Notes under the pieces: model-generated | What the model was told of the DNA's origin: nothing | The model's input: only the letters and a program-made list of their open reading frames with translations | The model's database searches: none | Translations under genes and position numbers: made by a program | Shown: positions 17,781-30,900 of the stretch, piece after piece | Position numbering within the stretch: the stretch's first letter is position 1 | Layout: each line of letters starts with the position of its first letter | Assembly: GCA_015059305.1 (NCBI GenBank) | Contig: SVAQ01000011.1 | Location: 1 to 46,942, forward strand | Direction: 5' to 3' | Length of the DNA: 46,942 nucleotides | DNA from: Bacillota bacterium | GTDB taxonomy: Bacteria; Bacillota_I; Bacilli_A; RF39; UBA660

Positions 17781-18839
17781 TTATTCACCTAACTTATTTT
17801 CAAATTTATATTCAATTGCCAAAAATTCCTCATATGTATTTGCAAAATATACTTTACCGGTATTAATATCAGCATAAAAGTACACGTAATCCGTATCACT
17901 TGGATTTAAACTTGCAGTAATACTTTCTAATGAAGGATTACATATCGCACTTACTGGCAACCCTTTAAAATTCTTGTTTCTTGTATTATATGCATTATAT
18001 TCTATCAAATCATTATAAGTAAGCCCTTCAGTCATTTCTTTAAATACACCATAGTAAGTTGTAACATCCATTCCAAGGGTCATACCAATATTTAATCTTT
18101 TATAAATAACTTGACTAACTATTTCTCGATCAGACTTATTTAATGCTTCTTTTTCAATTATTGAAGCCATTGTTAATAATTCATGAACGCTATAGTCGCT
18201 TTTTTCTATTTGGCTTTTTAAGGGCTCTAGTGTTACACTTGTTTGATCTAGTAACTTTTCAATAATCGTTTCTAATGAAGCATTTTGATAAAATTCATAA
18301 GTATTCGGAGCTAAATACCCCTCCAAAGGATAATATATTTTATCATTTAAAATTGAATCATCTAAAAACCAATATTTTTCAATTAGGGTCTTTAAGTATT
18401 CTTTATCTTCACCTTTAGCAATAATTTCATCATAAGTTATTTCAAAATTATTACTTATCAGTTTAGCATAATCTACAAATCTCTTTCCTTCAACAAATGT
18501 GATTCTAACTGTAGCGGGTACTTCTTTAGTTTGTCCCGCAGCAATTTGTGCAATAATTTCACTTGTACTATTAGCCCGGTCAATAATGTATGTTCCAGCT
18601 TGTAAGTTACTATTAGCAGCAAAGAAAACATAAGCTAAAGCTATGTATTTATTTTTAATTAAACCTGCTTTTTTTAAGTCAGACACAATATCTATTTTAT
18701 TAGTACCTGGTTTAATAATAAAGGTTACTTCATCTTTTGTGTTTGATACTGGTTTCATAGATATTATCCCAAATACTACACCCGCAATAATAATAGTTAA
18801 CAAAACCCCAAGAATTATTATTAACTTCTTATTTTTCAT
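17781..18839 (-). CDS. mltG: Endolytic murein transglycosylase MltG
   Basis: A membrane-anchored enzyme that cuts nascent glycan strands and sets their length. The protein is 352 aa, with a TM helix at residues 6-26, a LysM-like region, and the YceG domain. The catalytic Glu229 is in ASIIEKEA, and the family box GLPVSAICNPS follows near residue 300, with PVSAI in place of the usual PPGPI. The start follows the DUF1292 gene with no gap. The order ireB-ruvX-DUF1292-mltG-trmR is that of B. subtilis yrzL-yrrK-yrzB-yrrL-yrrM. Confidence 0.95.
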   Translation of the reverse strand: MKNKKLIIILGVLLTIIIAGVVFGIISMKPVSNTKDEVTFIIKPGTNKIDIVSDLKKAGLIKNKYIALAYVFFAANSNLQAGTYIIDRANSTSEIIAQIAAGQTKEVPATVRITFVEGKRFVDYAKLISNNFEITYDEIIAKGEDKEYLKTLIEKYWFLDDSILNDKIYYPLEGYLAPNTYEFYQNASLETIIEKLLDQTSVTLEPLKSQIEKSDYSVHELLTMASIIEKEALNKSDREIVSQVIYKRLNIGMTLGMDVTTYYGVFKEMTEGLTYNDLIEYNAYNTRNKNFKGLPVSAICNPSLESITASLNPSDTDYVYFYADINTGKVYFANTYEEFLAIEYKFENKLGE

Positions 18840-19115
18840 TTACTCCTCATTTCCTTTGTCTGTTTTAGCTAATAATTCTTCGATTAATGCCCATTCTTCA
18901 TCTTTTACAACTGGTAGTAATACTTCTTTACCACTATCATTACGATAAATACCAGCATAAGTTTTTATAAAACCATCTTCATCAACGACATTATCAGTAT
19001 AAACTATATAAAAATTATTATTTTCATTAGTTTCAAAAGTAAGTATTACACGATAGTCTTTTCTTATGCCATTTTCATCAGTTAAACTGATGATATTATT
19101 TTCTTTATTAATCAT
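18840..19115 (-). CDS. DUF1292 family protein (YrzB-like)
   Basis: A small acidic protein of 91 aa. The pattern ITLTDENG-like (IISLTDENGIRKDY), YIVYTDN near residue 33 and KEVLLPVVKDEEWALIEELL at the end is that of DUF1292/YrzB. Its function is unknown in all species. Its ATG overlaps the TGA of ruvX (ATGA), indicating translational coupling. Confidence 0.88.
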   Translation of the reverse strand: MINKENNIISLTDENGIRKDYRVILTFETNENNNFYIVYTDNVVDEDGFIKTYAGIYRNDSGKEVLLPVVKDEEWALIEELLAKTDKGNEE

Positions 19116-19528
19116 GAAATACTCCTAAGATAACTTTCTAATATCAAAGTCGCAGCTTCCATATCTACTTTGTCTTTAAATTCTTTAGACTTTAAGTTAT
19201 TGTCATGTAAAATTCTTTCTGCCTCAACAGAGGTAAGTCTTTCATCCACAGTAAACACGTTAACTCCCAAAGCTTCCAACTTTGGAATAAAATTTAAAGT
19301 TCTTTGTGATGCAAAACCTAAAGTTCCATCCATATTTTTAGGAAGACCAATAACAACATCTGTAATATCTTCCTTCTCGATTATTTCTTTTACCTTTTCA
19401 ATTGCTACATCATATTCTTCTCTTGGAAATCTAATTGTAACATGAGGAAATATAATTGTATTTGAACGATCAGAAATCGCCACTCCTAAAGTTTTTGTTC
19501 CTAAATCTAACCCTAAATATCTTTTCAT
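19112..19528 (-). CDS. ruvX: Putative pre-16S rRNA nuclease YqgF/RuvX
   Basis: YqgF has an RNase H fold and is linked to 16S rRNA 5'-end maturation. The 138-aa length is exactly typical. Motifs are the LGLDLGTKTLGVAISD opening with the first Asp, DVVIGLPKNMDG in the middle, and VFTVDERLTS plus the late Asp in DKVDMEAATLIL. It ends with TGA, which shows that this organism reads TGA as stop. Confidence 0.96.
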   Translation of the reverse strand: MKRYLGLDLGTKTLGVAISDRSNTIIFPHVTIRFPREEYDVAIEKVKEIIEKEDITDVVIGLPKNMDGTLGFASQRTLNFIPKLEALGVNVFTVDERLTSVEAERILHDNNLKSKEFKDKVDMEAATLILESYLRSIS

Positions 19529-19530
19529 AA

Positions 19531-19779
19531 CTATCTTCCTAAATACCCATTTATTATTGCCATTAAAAGTTCTTCTCGTGAAAATTTACTTAATTTTTTT
19601 CTAGCATCTTCTTTGCTAGTAATATAACTTAAATCATTTGTTAAAATATAACCTACCATTTGATTCGTAGCATTATAACCATTTTTTTCTAGGGATCTTA
19701 CCACTTCATTTAATGTCATCATAATTAATTCTTGACGAAGTTCACTAACATTAAATACAGTCGTATTATTATCAACCAT
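19531..19779 (-). CDS. ireB: IreB family regulatory phosphoprotein
   Basis: IreB is a small Firmicutes protein, a target of the PASTA Ser/Thr kinase IreK and a negative regulator of cephalosporin resistance in Enterococcus. The protein is 82 aa and carries the family core GYNATNQMVGYILTNDLSYI and a late FSREELLMAIINGYL. The N-terminal NTTVF contains threonines at the position phosphorylated in IreB. It opens the operon, with AGAGGTG before ATG 19779 and a consensus promoter upstream. Confidence 0.93.
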   Translation of the reverse strand: MVDNNTTVFNVSELRQELIMMTLNEVVRSLEKNGYNATNQMVGYILTNDLSYITSKEDARKKLSKFSREELLMAIINGYLGR

Positions 19780-19806
19780 AGTTTCACCTCTTTGATATAC
19801 GTATTA

Positions 19807-19835
19807 ATTCTATCAAAAATTACATAATAATTCAA
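19807..19835 (-). promoter_or_regulatory. Promoter of the ireB-ruvX-DUF1292-mltG-trmR-trhP operon
   Basis: TTGAAT (19830-19835) and TAGAAT (19807-19812) are separated by 17 bases. The predicted start gives a leader of about 20 bases before the ireB ribosome-binding site. Confidence 0.82.
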
Positions 19836-19870
19836 CCTAACGGATTTTTCAAAAAAAATATCAAAAAGGA

Positions 19871-19899
19871 TTGACTTTTTTCGAAATTTTTTATATTTT
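19871..19899 (+). promoter_or_regulatory. Candidate promoter of a small RNA
   Basis: TTGACT (19871-19876) is followed after 17 bases by TATTTT (19894-19899) on the plus strand. The -10 match is moderate. It points away from all annotated genes and toward three stacked hairpins. Confidence 0.4.
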
Positions 19900-19902
19900 T
19901 AA

Positions 19903-19983
19903 AGTGTCAATGTTTTTTGACACTAACTGAGCTGCACGTTCTTAGTTAGTTTAAAAGGATTGCCCTAGGCAATCCTTTTTTTT
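19903..19983 (+). ncRNA. Candidate structured small RNA, about 80 nt
   Basis: Three consecutive hairpins lie on the plus strand. Hairpin 1 pairs AGTGTCAA (19903-19910) with TTGACACT (19917-19924). Hairpin 2 pairs ACTAACTGAG (19922-19931) with CTTAGTTAGT (19941-19950), with one G-U pair and a nine-base loop. Hairpin 3 is a strong terminator. The first two share three bases, so they may be alternative folds. No plus-strand gene follows, so an attenuator role is unlikely and a free sRNA is the better reading. I recognise no family. Confidence 0.45.
19953..19983 (+). terminator. Strong plus-strand intrinsic terminator
   Basis: An 11-bp perfect stem AAAGGATTGCC/GGCAATCCTTT with a three-base loop is followed by eight T on the plus strand. 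The minus strand has only four T after the stem, so the plus orientation is favoured. Confidence 0.8.
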
Positions 19984-19986
19984 ATT

Positions 19987-20010
19987 AAAAAAACTGCTTT
20001 TAAAGCAGTT
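19987..20010 (-). terminator. Terminator after the Flp-like pilin
   Basis: An 8-bp stem AACTGCTT/AAGCAGTT is followed by seven T on the minus strand, 13 bases after the pilin stop codon. Confidence 0.85.
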
Positions 20011-20022
20011 AATATTACATAA

Positions 20023-20208
20023 TTATTGACAAATTCCCTCTCCTGGCTTTTCACCTTCAACATAAGTTTGTCCAAGCATTCCGCATGAAGTTTTAGTTAT
20101 AGCGTCTTTTAAATAACCACCAAAGTAATTAACTAAAGCTATTGCAATAACACTTATTAATGCAATAATTAAAATATATTCTACTAAAGCTTGTCCTTTT
20201 TTATTCAT
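20023..20208 (-). CDS. Flp-type prepilin-like protein
   Basis: A 61-aa protein with a class III pilin signal: short basic leader MNKKG, then QALVEY with Glu at position 5 after the likely cleavage site, then one hydrophobic helix to about residue 30. The remainder is about 28 residues with two Cys (CGMLG and the penultimate Cys) that could form a disulfide. Tad/Flp pilins are of this size. GGAGAT precedes the ATG. It follows the F1-like operon by 42 bases but has its own consensus promoter. The only pilus ATPase seen is the PilB-like gene at 13835. Confidence 0.8.
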   Translation of the reverse strand: MNKKGQALVEYILIIALISVIAIALVNYFGGYLKDAITKTSCGMLGQTYVEGEKPGEGICQ

Positions 20209-20225
20209 ATCTTATCTCCATATAA

Positions 20226-20254
20226 ATTCTAACTTATCTATTATAATTTGTCAA
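20226..20254 (-). promoter_or_regulatory. Strong promoter of the Flp-like pilin
   Basis: TTGACA (20249-20254) and TAGAAT (20226-20231) are separated by exactly 17 bases. The -35 overlaps the stop of the gamma-like gene, so the pilin can be expressed separately and at high level. Confidence 0.85.
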
Positions 20255-21048
20255 TTTTCCTCATCTTCATTAATGAAAATAACTTTTTTTGAATTTTCAA
20301 TATTTTTCTTCAAACTTTTAGAACGCATATCCTTAAGTGTTCTAAGTCTTTCGGCATATTCCAATTCTTCAATTTTCTTTAATGAAGACGCAGTCATCGT
20401 ATTTCTAATAACGTTTTCTGAAGCCCAAGAAAATATTTCACATATTTCCAATTGATAACAAACATAGTAAGCAATTAAATTATTAATAAAGCTAGTAATG
20501 TCTGTTTCAATTAAGAAATCAACATTTTCTTTATATTCTTCATTATATTCTACAGGGAATACTTGAAGACGCGTAAAATCACTTCTGGAGAAATTATAGT
20601 AATGATTATAGTAAATATTAATTTCCCTAAAATCACGATTATTTACTGCTGTTACAAGATAATCTTTAATTTTTGGTAAATCTTCATAGAATGTATCTTT
20701 TGATAACTTCATAACTACTTTATCGTCATTATATACAATTTTCTTTCCAATAATAATTTTATAATCATCTTTAGTTTCTTTAATCTTCGCAGATACTACT
20801 TGATTATATGTAGAACAAAAACCATAGTCAGAGGCAATATAAATATTTAATACTGGTTTACTAGGATCCGGAACAATGGTATTTTTATCTAATACAATAT
20901 TATCGTTATACATTATCGAAGATATTATTCTCGTTAAAACAGAACTGGTAATACCAAATTCCTCTACTTTACTTTTCGCAGCATTAATTCTAACTAATGA
21001 GAATAAATTCATTACTTGAACAATAGGTTTTATATTCTTCATTAGCAT
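20251..21048 (-). CDS. F1-ATPase gamma-like subunit
   Basis: A 265-aa protein comparable in length to F1 gamma, the rotor shaft (about 285 aa). The N-terminal helix keeps a gamma-like pattern (MNLFSLVRINAAKSKVEE). The central Rossmann-like part has IYIASDYGFCSTYN, matching the SDrGLCGgfN box. The C-terminal helix begins near WASENVIRNTMTASSLKKIEE, matching the gamma C-terminal region ASExxxRMxAMxxAT. The tail after it is longer and more charged than usual. It is the last gene of the operon, not between alpha and beta as in ATP synthases. It probably forms the central stalk of the machine encoded upstream. Confidence 0.8.
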   Translation of the reverse strand: MLMKNIKPIVQVMNLFSLVRINAAKSKVEEFGITSSVLTRIISSIMYNDNIVLDKNTIVPDPSKPVLNIYIASDYGFCSTYNQVVSAKIKETKDDYKIIIGKKIVYNDDKVVMKLSKDTFYEDLPKIKDYLVTAVNNRDFREINIYYNHYYNFSRSDFTRLQVFPVEYNEEYKENVDFLIETDITSFINNLIAYYVCYQLEICEIFSWASENVIRNTMTASSLKKIEELEYAERLRTLKDMRSKSLKKNIENSKKVIFINEDEEN

Positions 21049-21052
21049 CCTC

Positions 21053-21394
21053 CTACATAATTGTTACAACTTTTGAACGATAAAAATCATCTAAATATGC
21101 TAAATAATCAGCAATACTCTCATCTTCCTTAATTTTTCTTGGTTTGCTTTCACCATTTGTTTGATTAAATAGTGTTTCACTAAGTGCTACAAGCATTTTT
21201 TTACTTTTAATATTTACAAGTTTAATATTCTCATCTGTTGTAAGTTGGAAAAACATCTTTTCCCCTTCTTTTTCTTCTTCTAAAACTTTCATTGCATAAA
21301 CACAAGGAATATTCTTATAAGTTAATTCTGTTAAAACAATATACTCCTCGTCTTTTTCATCTCTTAAAGTCTTTCCTACAAAGCTTTCTTCCAT
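21053..21394 (-). CDS. Unknown small cytoplasmic protein of the F1-like operon
   Basis: I do not recognise this 113-aa protein. It has no signal or TM segment. The first 75 residues look beta-rich (EEYIVLTELTYKNIPCVYAM...FFQLTTDENIKLVNI), vaguely like DUF1292 proteins, but the match is too weak to name. The C-terminal third is charged and helical. It starts 2 bases after the 245-aa gene and ends 5 bases before the gamma-like gene. Being cytoplasmic and inside the operon, it could regulate or assemble the F1-like head. Confidence 0.75.
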   Translation of the reverse strand: MEESFVGKTLRDEKDEEYIVLTELTYKNIPCVYAMKVLEEEKEGEKMFFQLTTDENIKLVNIKSKKMLVALSETLFNQTNGESKPRKIKEDESIADYLAYLDDFYRSKVVTIM

Positions 21395-21395
21395 T

Positions 21396-22133
21396 TTAAT
21401 CCTCCAAATATATATCTAAAGAGCTTACATTATTATTTAGTAAACCAACTTTTGAATTTACTACAGTAGCATCCTTCATTAAATCAATTGCTATATCATT
21501 TATTTTCACAGTAACTTTATTAATCGTTCCCTCAATGGTCTGTATAGTATCACTATCATAACTATAATAAGTTACATAATTATTATTAGCTATTACATAA
21601 CTATATTTGCTTAATTCAATTGTTGTATTATTAACTTTTAATATACTAGAAACAGGAAAAATATAAGTATCTACCCCATCATAAATAAAAAAATCTGTAT
21701 CTACTTTTTCTTTGCCTTTACTATTAATAATCGATGATCCTTCATCGTATGTTACAACACTATACTTAGGTAAGCGGTAACTTAGATTTTGACGATAATA
21801 AAAAATAATTGAACTTTCTTTAGGAATAATTATTTGCTTCTTTTCAATATTATATAAAGGACTATTTTCATATACTTTATATTCTTCAGAATCAATATTG
21901 ACAAGAGCATCATTTTCATAACTTAATTTAGCGCCAAAATCTTTTCTTTCTTTATTAAAATATTGATATAAAGTAACATTGCTACTAGATACTTCAATTT
22001 TATTTTTGTTCATATTTATTAAGCCAATAATAATTAATGAAGCTACAATAACTAGAATAATCGCGGCTACCACAGTACAAGCAATATAATTTTTCTTAAC
22101 AAAAGCTTTAACTTTTTTCCAAATCTCTTTCAT
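21396..22133 (-). CDS. Single-pass membrane protein with extracellular beta-rich domain
   Basis: A 245-aa protein of unknown family. A basic N-terminus (KKVKAFVKKN) precedes one TM helix at about residues 19-40, which predicts N-in, C-out. The outside part of about 200 residues is rich in Val, Ile, Tyr, Ser and Asn in alternating patterns, as expected of a beta fold, without cysteines. It has the same general build as the two larger proteins at the start of the operon. It overlaps the 5-TM gene by 4 bases, indicating coupled translation. Confidence 0.8.
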   Translation of the reverse strand: MKEIWKKVKAFVKKNYIACTVVAAIILVIVASLIIIGLINMNKNKIEVSSSNVTLYQYFNKERKDFGAKLSYENDALVNIDSEEYKVYENSPLYNIEKKQIIIPKESSIIFYYRQNLSYRLPKYSVVTYDEGSSIINSKGKEKVDTDFFIYDGVDTYIFPVSSILKVNNTTIELSKYSYVIANNNYVTYYSYDSDTIQTIEGTINKVTVKINDIAIDLMKDATVVNSKVGLLNNNVSSLDIYLED

Positions 22134-22628
22134 AGATACTCTCCTTTACCGCGAATATTTTTTATAAATTTGCAAGTGGTAAATATATAAAACAAAATTG
22201 CAAAGATATTCAAAACAATCTGTAATATTAAATAACTAAAATCACCGTGTTCTATCCGGAGGGTGTTTGTTAAATTAGCTAAATATATTAATGCTATATT
22301 AACAATATTAATACCAAAATTAATTAATAAATTTTTAGCATTTTTTAATACAGAAAAACTAATTATAATCATTAATAAACTAACTAAGCCAAATGCCATA
22401 GTTAATTCTAATTTAAATATTAAAGTATACACTAATAATAAAAAATTAAGTAAAATTAGTGTTAATGCAAAAGTTTGTGCATTAGAATAGTTCATAAAAA
22501 GGCCACTTAAATAAACACTTTTTTTTGAACCTTTTTTACTTAAAACAAATAAAGTAATAACTAAAGTAACTAAAAATATAGCAAAGATAATTGCAAAATA
22601 TAAATAGTTACTTAGTATTTCCTTTAAA

Positions 22629-22645
<17 letters not shown>
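22130..22645 (-). CDS. Five-TM integral membrane protein of the F1-like operon
   Basis: A 171-aa protein (slightly shorter if an internal ATG is used) with about five hydrophobic helices, near residues 13-34, 54-75, 80-99, 107-126 and 137-158. It takes the place where an Fo subunit a might be expected, but I see no subunit-a signature and no Arg inside a TM helix like the essential aArg210 of E. coli. It overlaps the epsilon-like gene by 17 bases and the 245-aa gene by 4. It may be the static membrane partner of the c-like ring; this is inference. Confidence 0.8.
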
Positions 22646-25554
<2,909 letters not shown>

Positions 25555-25571
<17 letters not shown>

Positions 25572-26298
25572 TTATACTATAATCGTAAATACGATCTTGA
25601 TATTTAATAATCATTCCCTTATATATATCATCACTATAAGTGGTTTTTATATTTGGACTAAGATAATCATAGTTTTTTGTTTTATTTCCAACTATAACTT
25701 CAATCTTTGGTATATTATTTTCTATTAATAAATCCAAATCTAACAAAAATTTATCTAATTTAAATTTTCTAGTTGTAACATACGAATTAAACACTTCATA
25801 TTCTTCATCACTTATCATCTTGCTAATCACTTTTATTTGTGCAGCTGAGTTTAATAATTTTAATTTATAAATCAAATTAGGACTAAAACGATCTTGAAGC
25901 ATTTGGTATGTCTTATAATTCTCATTAACCTTAACCTTACTAATAAAGTCTTTTAATATTTGTTCTTCATCAATTTTAAAAATTTCATCTACTTTATTAG
26001 CAATTTTAAGTGCATTTGCCATTTCGTAATCAGTAGAATTAAGAACATTTAAAAGATCTCTATCTACTGCACTTCTTTGTATTACCCTTTCCTTATCCTT
26101 AACTATTTCTTCATTGTTTAAAGGTGTAAGACTACTAAGCTTTTCTTCTTTTTCAAAAATTTTAGCATCATAGTCTTGCATCTTTTTAAAATAATATTCT
26201 TTACTGTCGCTTGTAATATTTTCTATTAATTTTTTTAGTGCTAAAAACAATATTAAAGCAAGTAAAGAAATAATAATTATTAAAACTATTATTTCCAT
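25555..26298 (-). CDS. Fused b-delta-like peripheral stalk protein
   Basis: A 247-aa protein that joins features of Fo b and F1 delta. Residues 3-22 are a hydrophobic helix followed by Lys-Lys, giving N-out, C-in as in subunit b. A charged helical region with coiled-coil-like spacing follows to about residue 75. The next 100 residues are helical, like the delta/OSCP N-domain, and the final GMIIKYQDRIYDYSINERD resembles the delta ending GGxxxxxxDxxxDxSxxxxL. It lies between the c-like and alpha-like genes, where atpF and atpH occur in ATP synthases. Confidence 0.75.
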
Positions 26299-26301
26299 AG
26301 A

Positions 26302-27934
<1,633 letters not shown>

Positions 27935-27938
<4 letters not shown>

Positions 27939-30900
27939 TTTGCAGCTCCATTTCCATACATTGTAGAGGCTTGATATTTTGTGTCATCTAGTATATAACA
28001 CTCATTTGTATTGGCATCCCAATGATTTGTAATACTATTTTCTTCACACGAAGCTTTAGAGTTTAATGAAGATGCAACATTACCACCTAGGTAGAATTGG
28101 AATAAGATATCATACCCAGCACCAACTGGATATGTCGTATTCGGTATTGTTAATTGATAATACGTATCTCCAATTGTTTCACTAGCATATCTATCATTTT
28201 TAACTTCAATCTTATTTTCGTCATCAAATATTAATGTATCTTCAATCACAAATGAATTATCACCACTTGTTCTTGTAATCCTGTACACAATACCCGCTAC
28301 ATAAGCTTCTTGAGTTGGATCAGGAATTGGTGCAGCTCCTTCTTCAGGAATAATATAATCACGAGTCATGTTAGTTGCATAACCAAATTTTAAGATTGAT
28401 GTATTTGCTGTTGCAGAATACTCAATACGACCTACGGAAACACCATTATCACCCAAAGTATAGATTAAATAAGGTATAGAGAATGCACTTTCTTTTTCAC
28501 TATTAGCATTATTTGTATATATTTTGTATTCAAGCATTAAATAATAAGCGCTAGCCTTATCTAGATTATCAAAAGTAACTGTAGTCATTTTATCAAGACC
28601 ATCTTCTGTAACATTAATAATTTGTCTTGTTCCAATTATTTCAGTTCGATCAAGGCCCATTGCAAGGTATACAATATATTGACCTTTTTCTGCATTATCT
28701 ACAGGTTTACTAATAACTCGATCTACATCAGTAAATGCTATATCAAAACTCAAATAAGCATTTTTTCCTTCTTTAAATCCAGCGTTTTTAATTACATTAA
28801 CAGATGGTTTATTTAGTGCTCTTAAGCTAATTGAATTATTATAAATTTCATATTTACTAACTTGTTCATTAGTTTCTTCGACAAGTGCGTTAATTACTAA
28901 ATTATAATTTGTATTATATTCAAAATCAAAATCATCAGTAATACTAACATCGTGTGATATTAATGATGAATAACTATTTTCTTTTGTAAAACAAGTTCCA
29001 TCAAAATTATTATAAGAATTATTACATGATTGATAATTATTTACATCTACACAAATACTCTTATCAGCATTACAAATTTCATACTCAAGATTATTAATAC
29101 CAATAATATCATCAATATTATATGTTGTTACTAAATGTCTTGTAGCATAATCAGAATCTGATATAACATCCATCGCAGCATTAGTAATTGCTATTTTACT
29201 TGCACTTTTAGTTGTAAATTCATAATTAAATGTTTCATAAGTACTAGATGTAGTATCTACTAGATAAGTCTTTTTATTATCTAGTAACATATATGCTTTT
29301 AAATAATAACTATTATCTACATTTAAGCGATCAATTACTAAACGATAATTAATCGTAATAGATGTATTATCTTCAATATTTCCATCAAAAGTAATAATAC
29401 CTGTTTTATAGTCATAACTATAATTTTCAATTTCCCCACTCGAAGTTCTTACTGAAGTAATATCTAGCTTATAATCATCATCTTTTTGAACTTGGTATTT
29501 ATTATCTTGAACTACACCACTTTGAGATGTCATTTTATTTTTATTAATCTTTAGATTCTTAATTAAAGAATCATCTTCTTTAGCATAAGTTTCTATGTAA
29601 ACATAACGATTGCCATCTTCTTCAGTAATATCAGAATCTGTAACTCCAGTAATTCCTAAATCTAGTTTAATACCATTAATAGTCGGAGCATTTCCAATAA
29701 CATTAATCGAAGGAATAACCCGATCATATGTAAAATTTCCTACTCCAGTGATTGAAGAAGAATTTAATTCTTTAGCCACCAAAGGAAGAGTTACTTGAGT
29801 AGCACCATATCCAAATGTTACCTCAACACCACGATCAGTTACAACATAAGACGGTTTAATATAATTTGAATTCGGACTAACAATCGATAAATTTGAATAT
29901 GTTGTATTAATTAAATACATATTTCCACTACCAATAGTAGTATCCTCTAAATTATCATCGACAAATCCGCCCTGACCATTAACATAAGCATATATACCAG
30001 CTAAGGCAGATGGACTAAAGGTTACTTTATCTAAAGTAGTTCCATGAACTAACATATAATTACCGTTATATATTTGGCCATTTTTATCAATAATATCATT
30101 TGCCATTACTTGGAAAGCATATTTACTTTGACCATTTCCAAGATAACTAATATTACCTGAATCGTACATTGCGCTTAATGATACAACTATATTTAAATTT
30201 TTAAATGCTGCAAATGCATCTTTAAATGTAACAGAATTATATAATTGCGAATAATCTACGTATAAACATGTGCTTACTCCATCATCGCAAGAGCTAATAT
30301 AAGCTACTCTTGATAACGAATCATTTCTACTTGCACTATTCCATGAAGCTTTTTCTGTATTACCTTCATAATACTTTATAATATTTGAACTTCGTGGAGA
30401 TGTTCTTGTACTATCCGTAATATTGTCAATCACAAATTTCTTGTTACTACCATCAATTTTAAATTCCAAGGTATAATATGCAATTCTATTTTTAATTTGT
30501 GAACTAACTAATTTTTCTTCATCAGATAAATTATCATACGGCTCAGTAATTTTTAATGAAAACATATTATTATATTTAGACTGACCGTTATCATTTAGTT
30601 CTAAATCATATCTTAGATTAGCTAAATCGTAAACCCCTTCAAAAGTAAAATCATTAATATCAACTCTTGTAGAAGGTTCTTCTGTATTTTCAATAAGCTG
30701 AGGATTTAAATAAACATTATAAATATCGCCTGCCTTTAAATTATTTAAAGTCATACATTTATAATTACTTGTATATCCTTTTACAGAACTTGTGCAAGTT
30801 ACATTTGTAGCTTCCATCATATTTCCTAAAACATCATAATATACTTTATAATCACTTTCCAAAGCTTTATCAATGTCTGTAATACTATATTTAAATGTTA

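Noticed and set aside
19112..19114. Mycoplasma-type code with TGA as Trp
   Set aside because: ruvX ends with TGA at its normal length, and Trp in conserved proteins is encoded by TGG.
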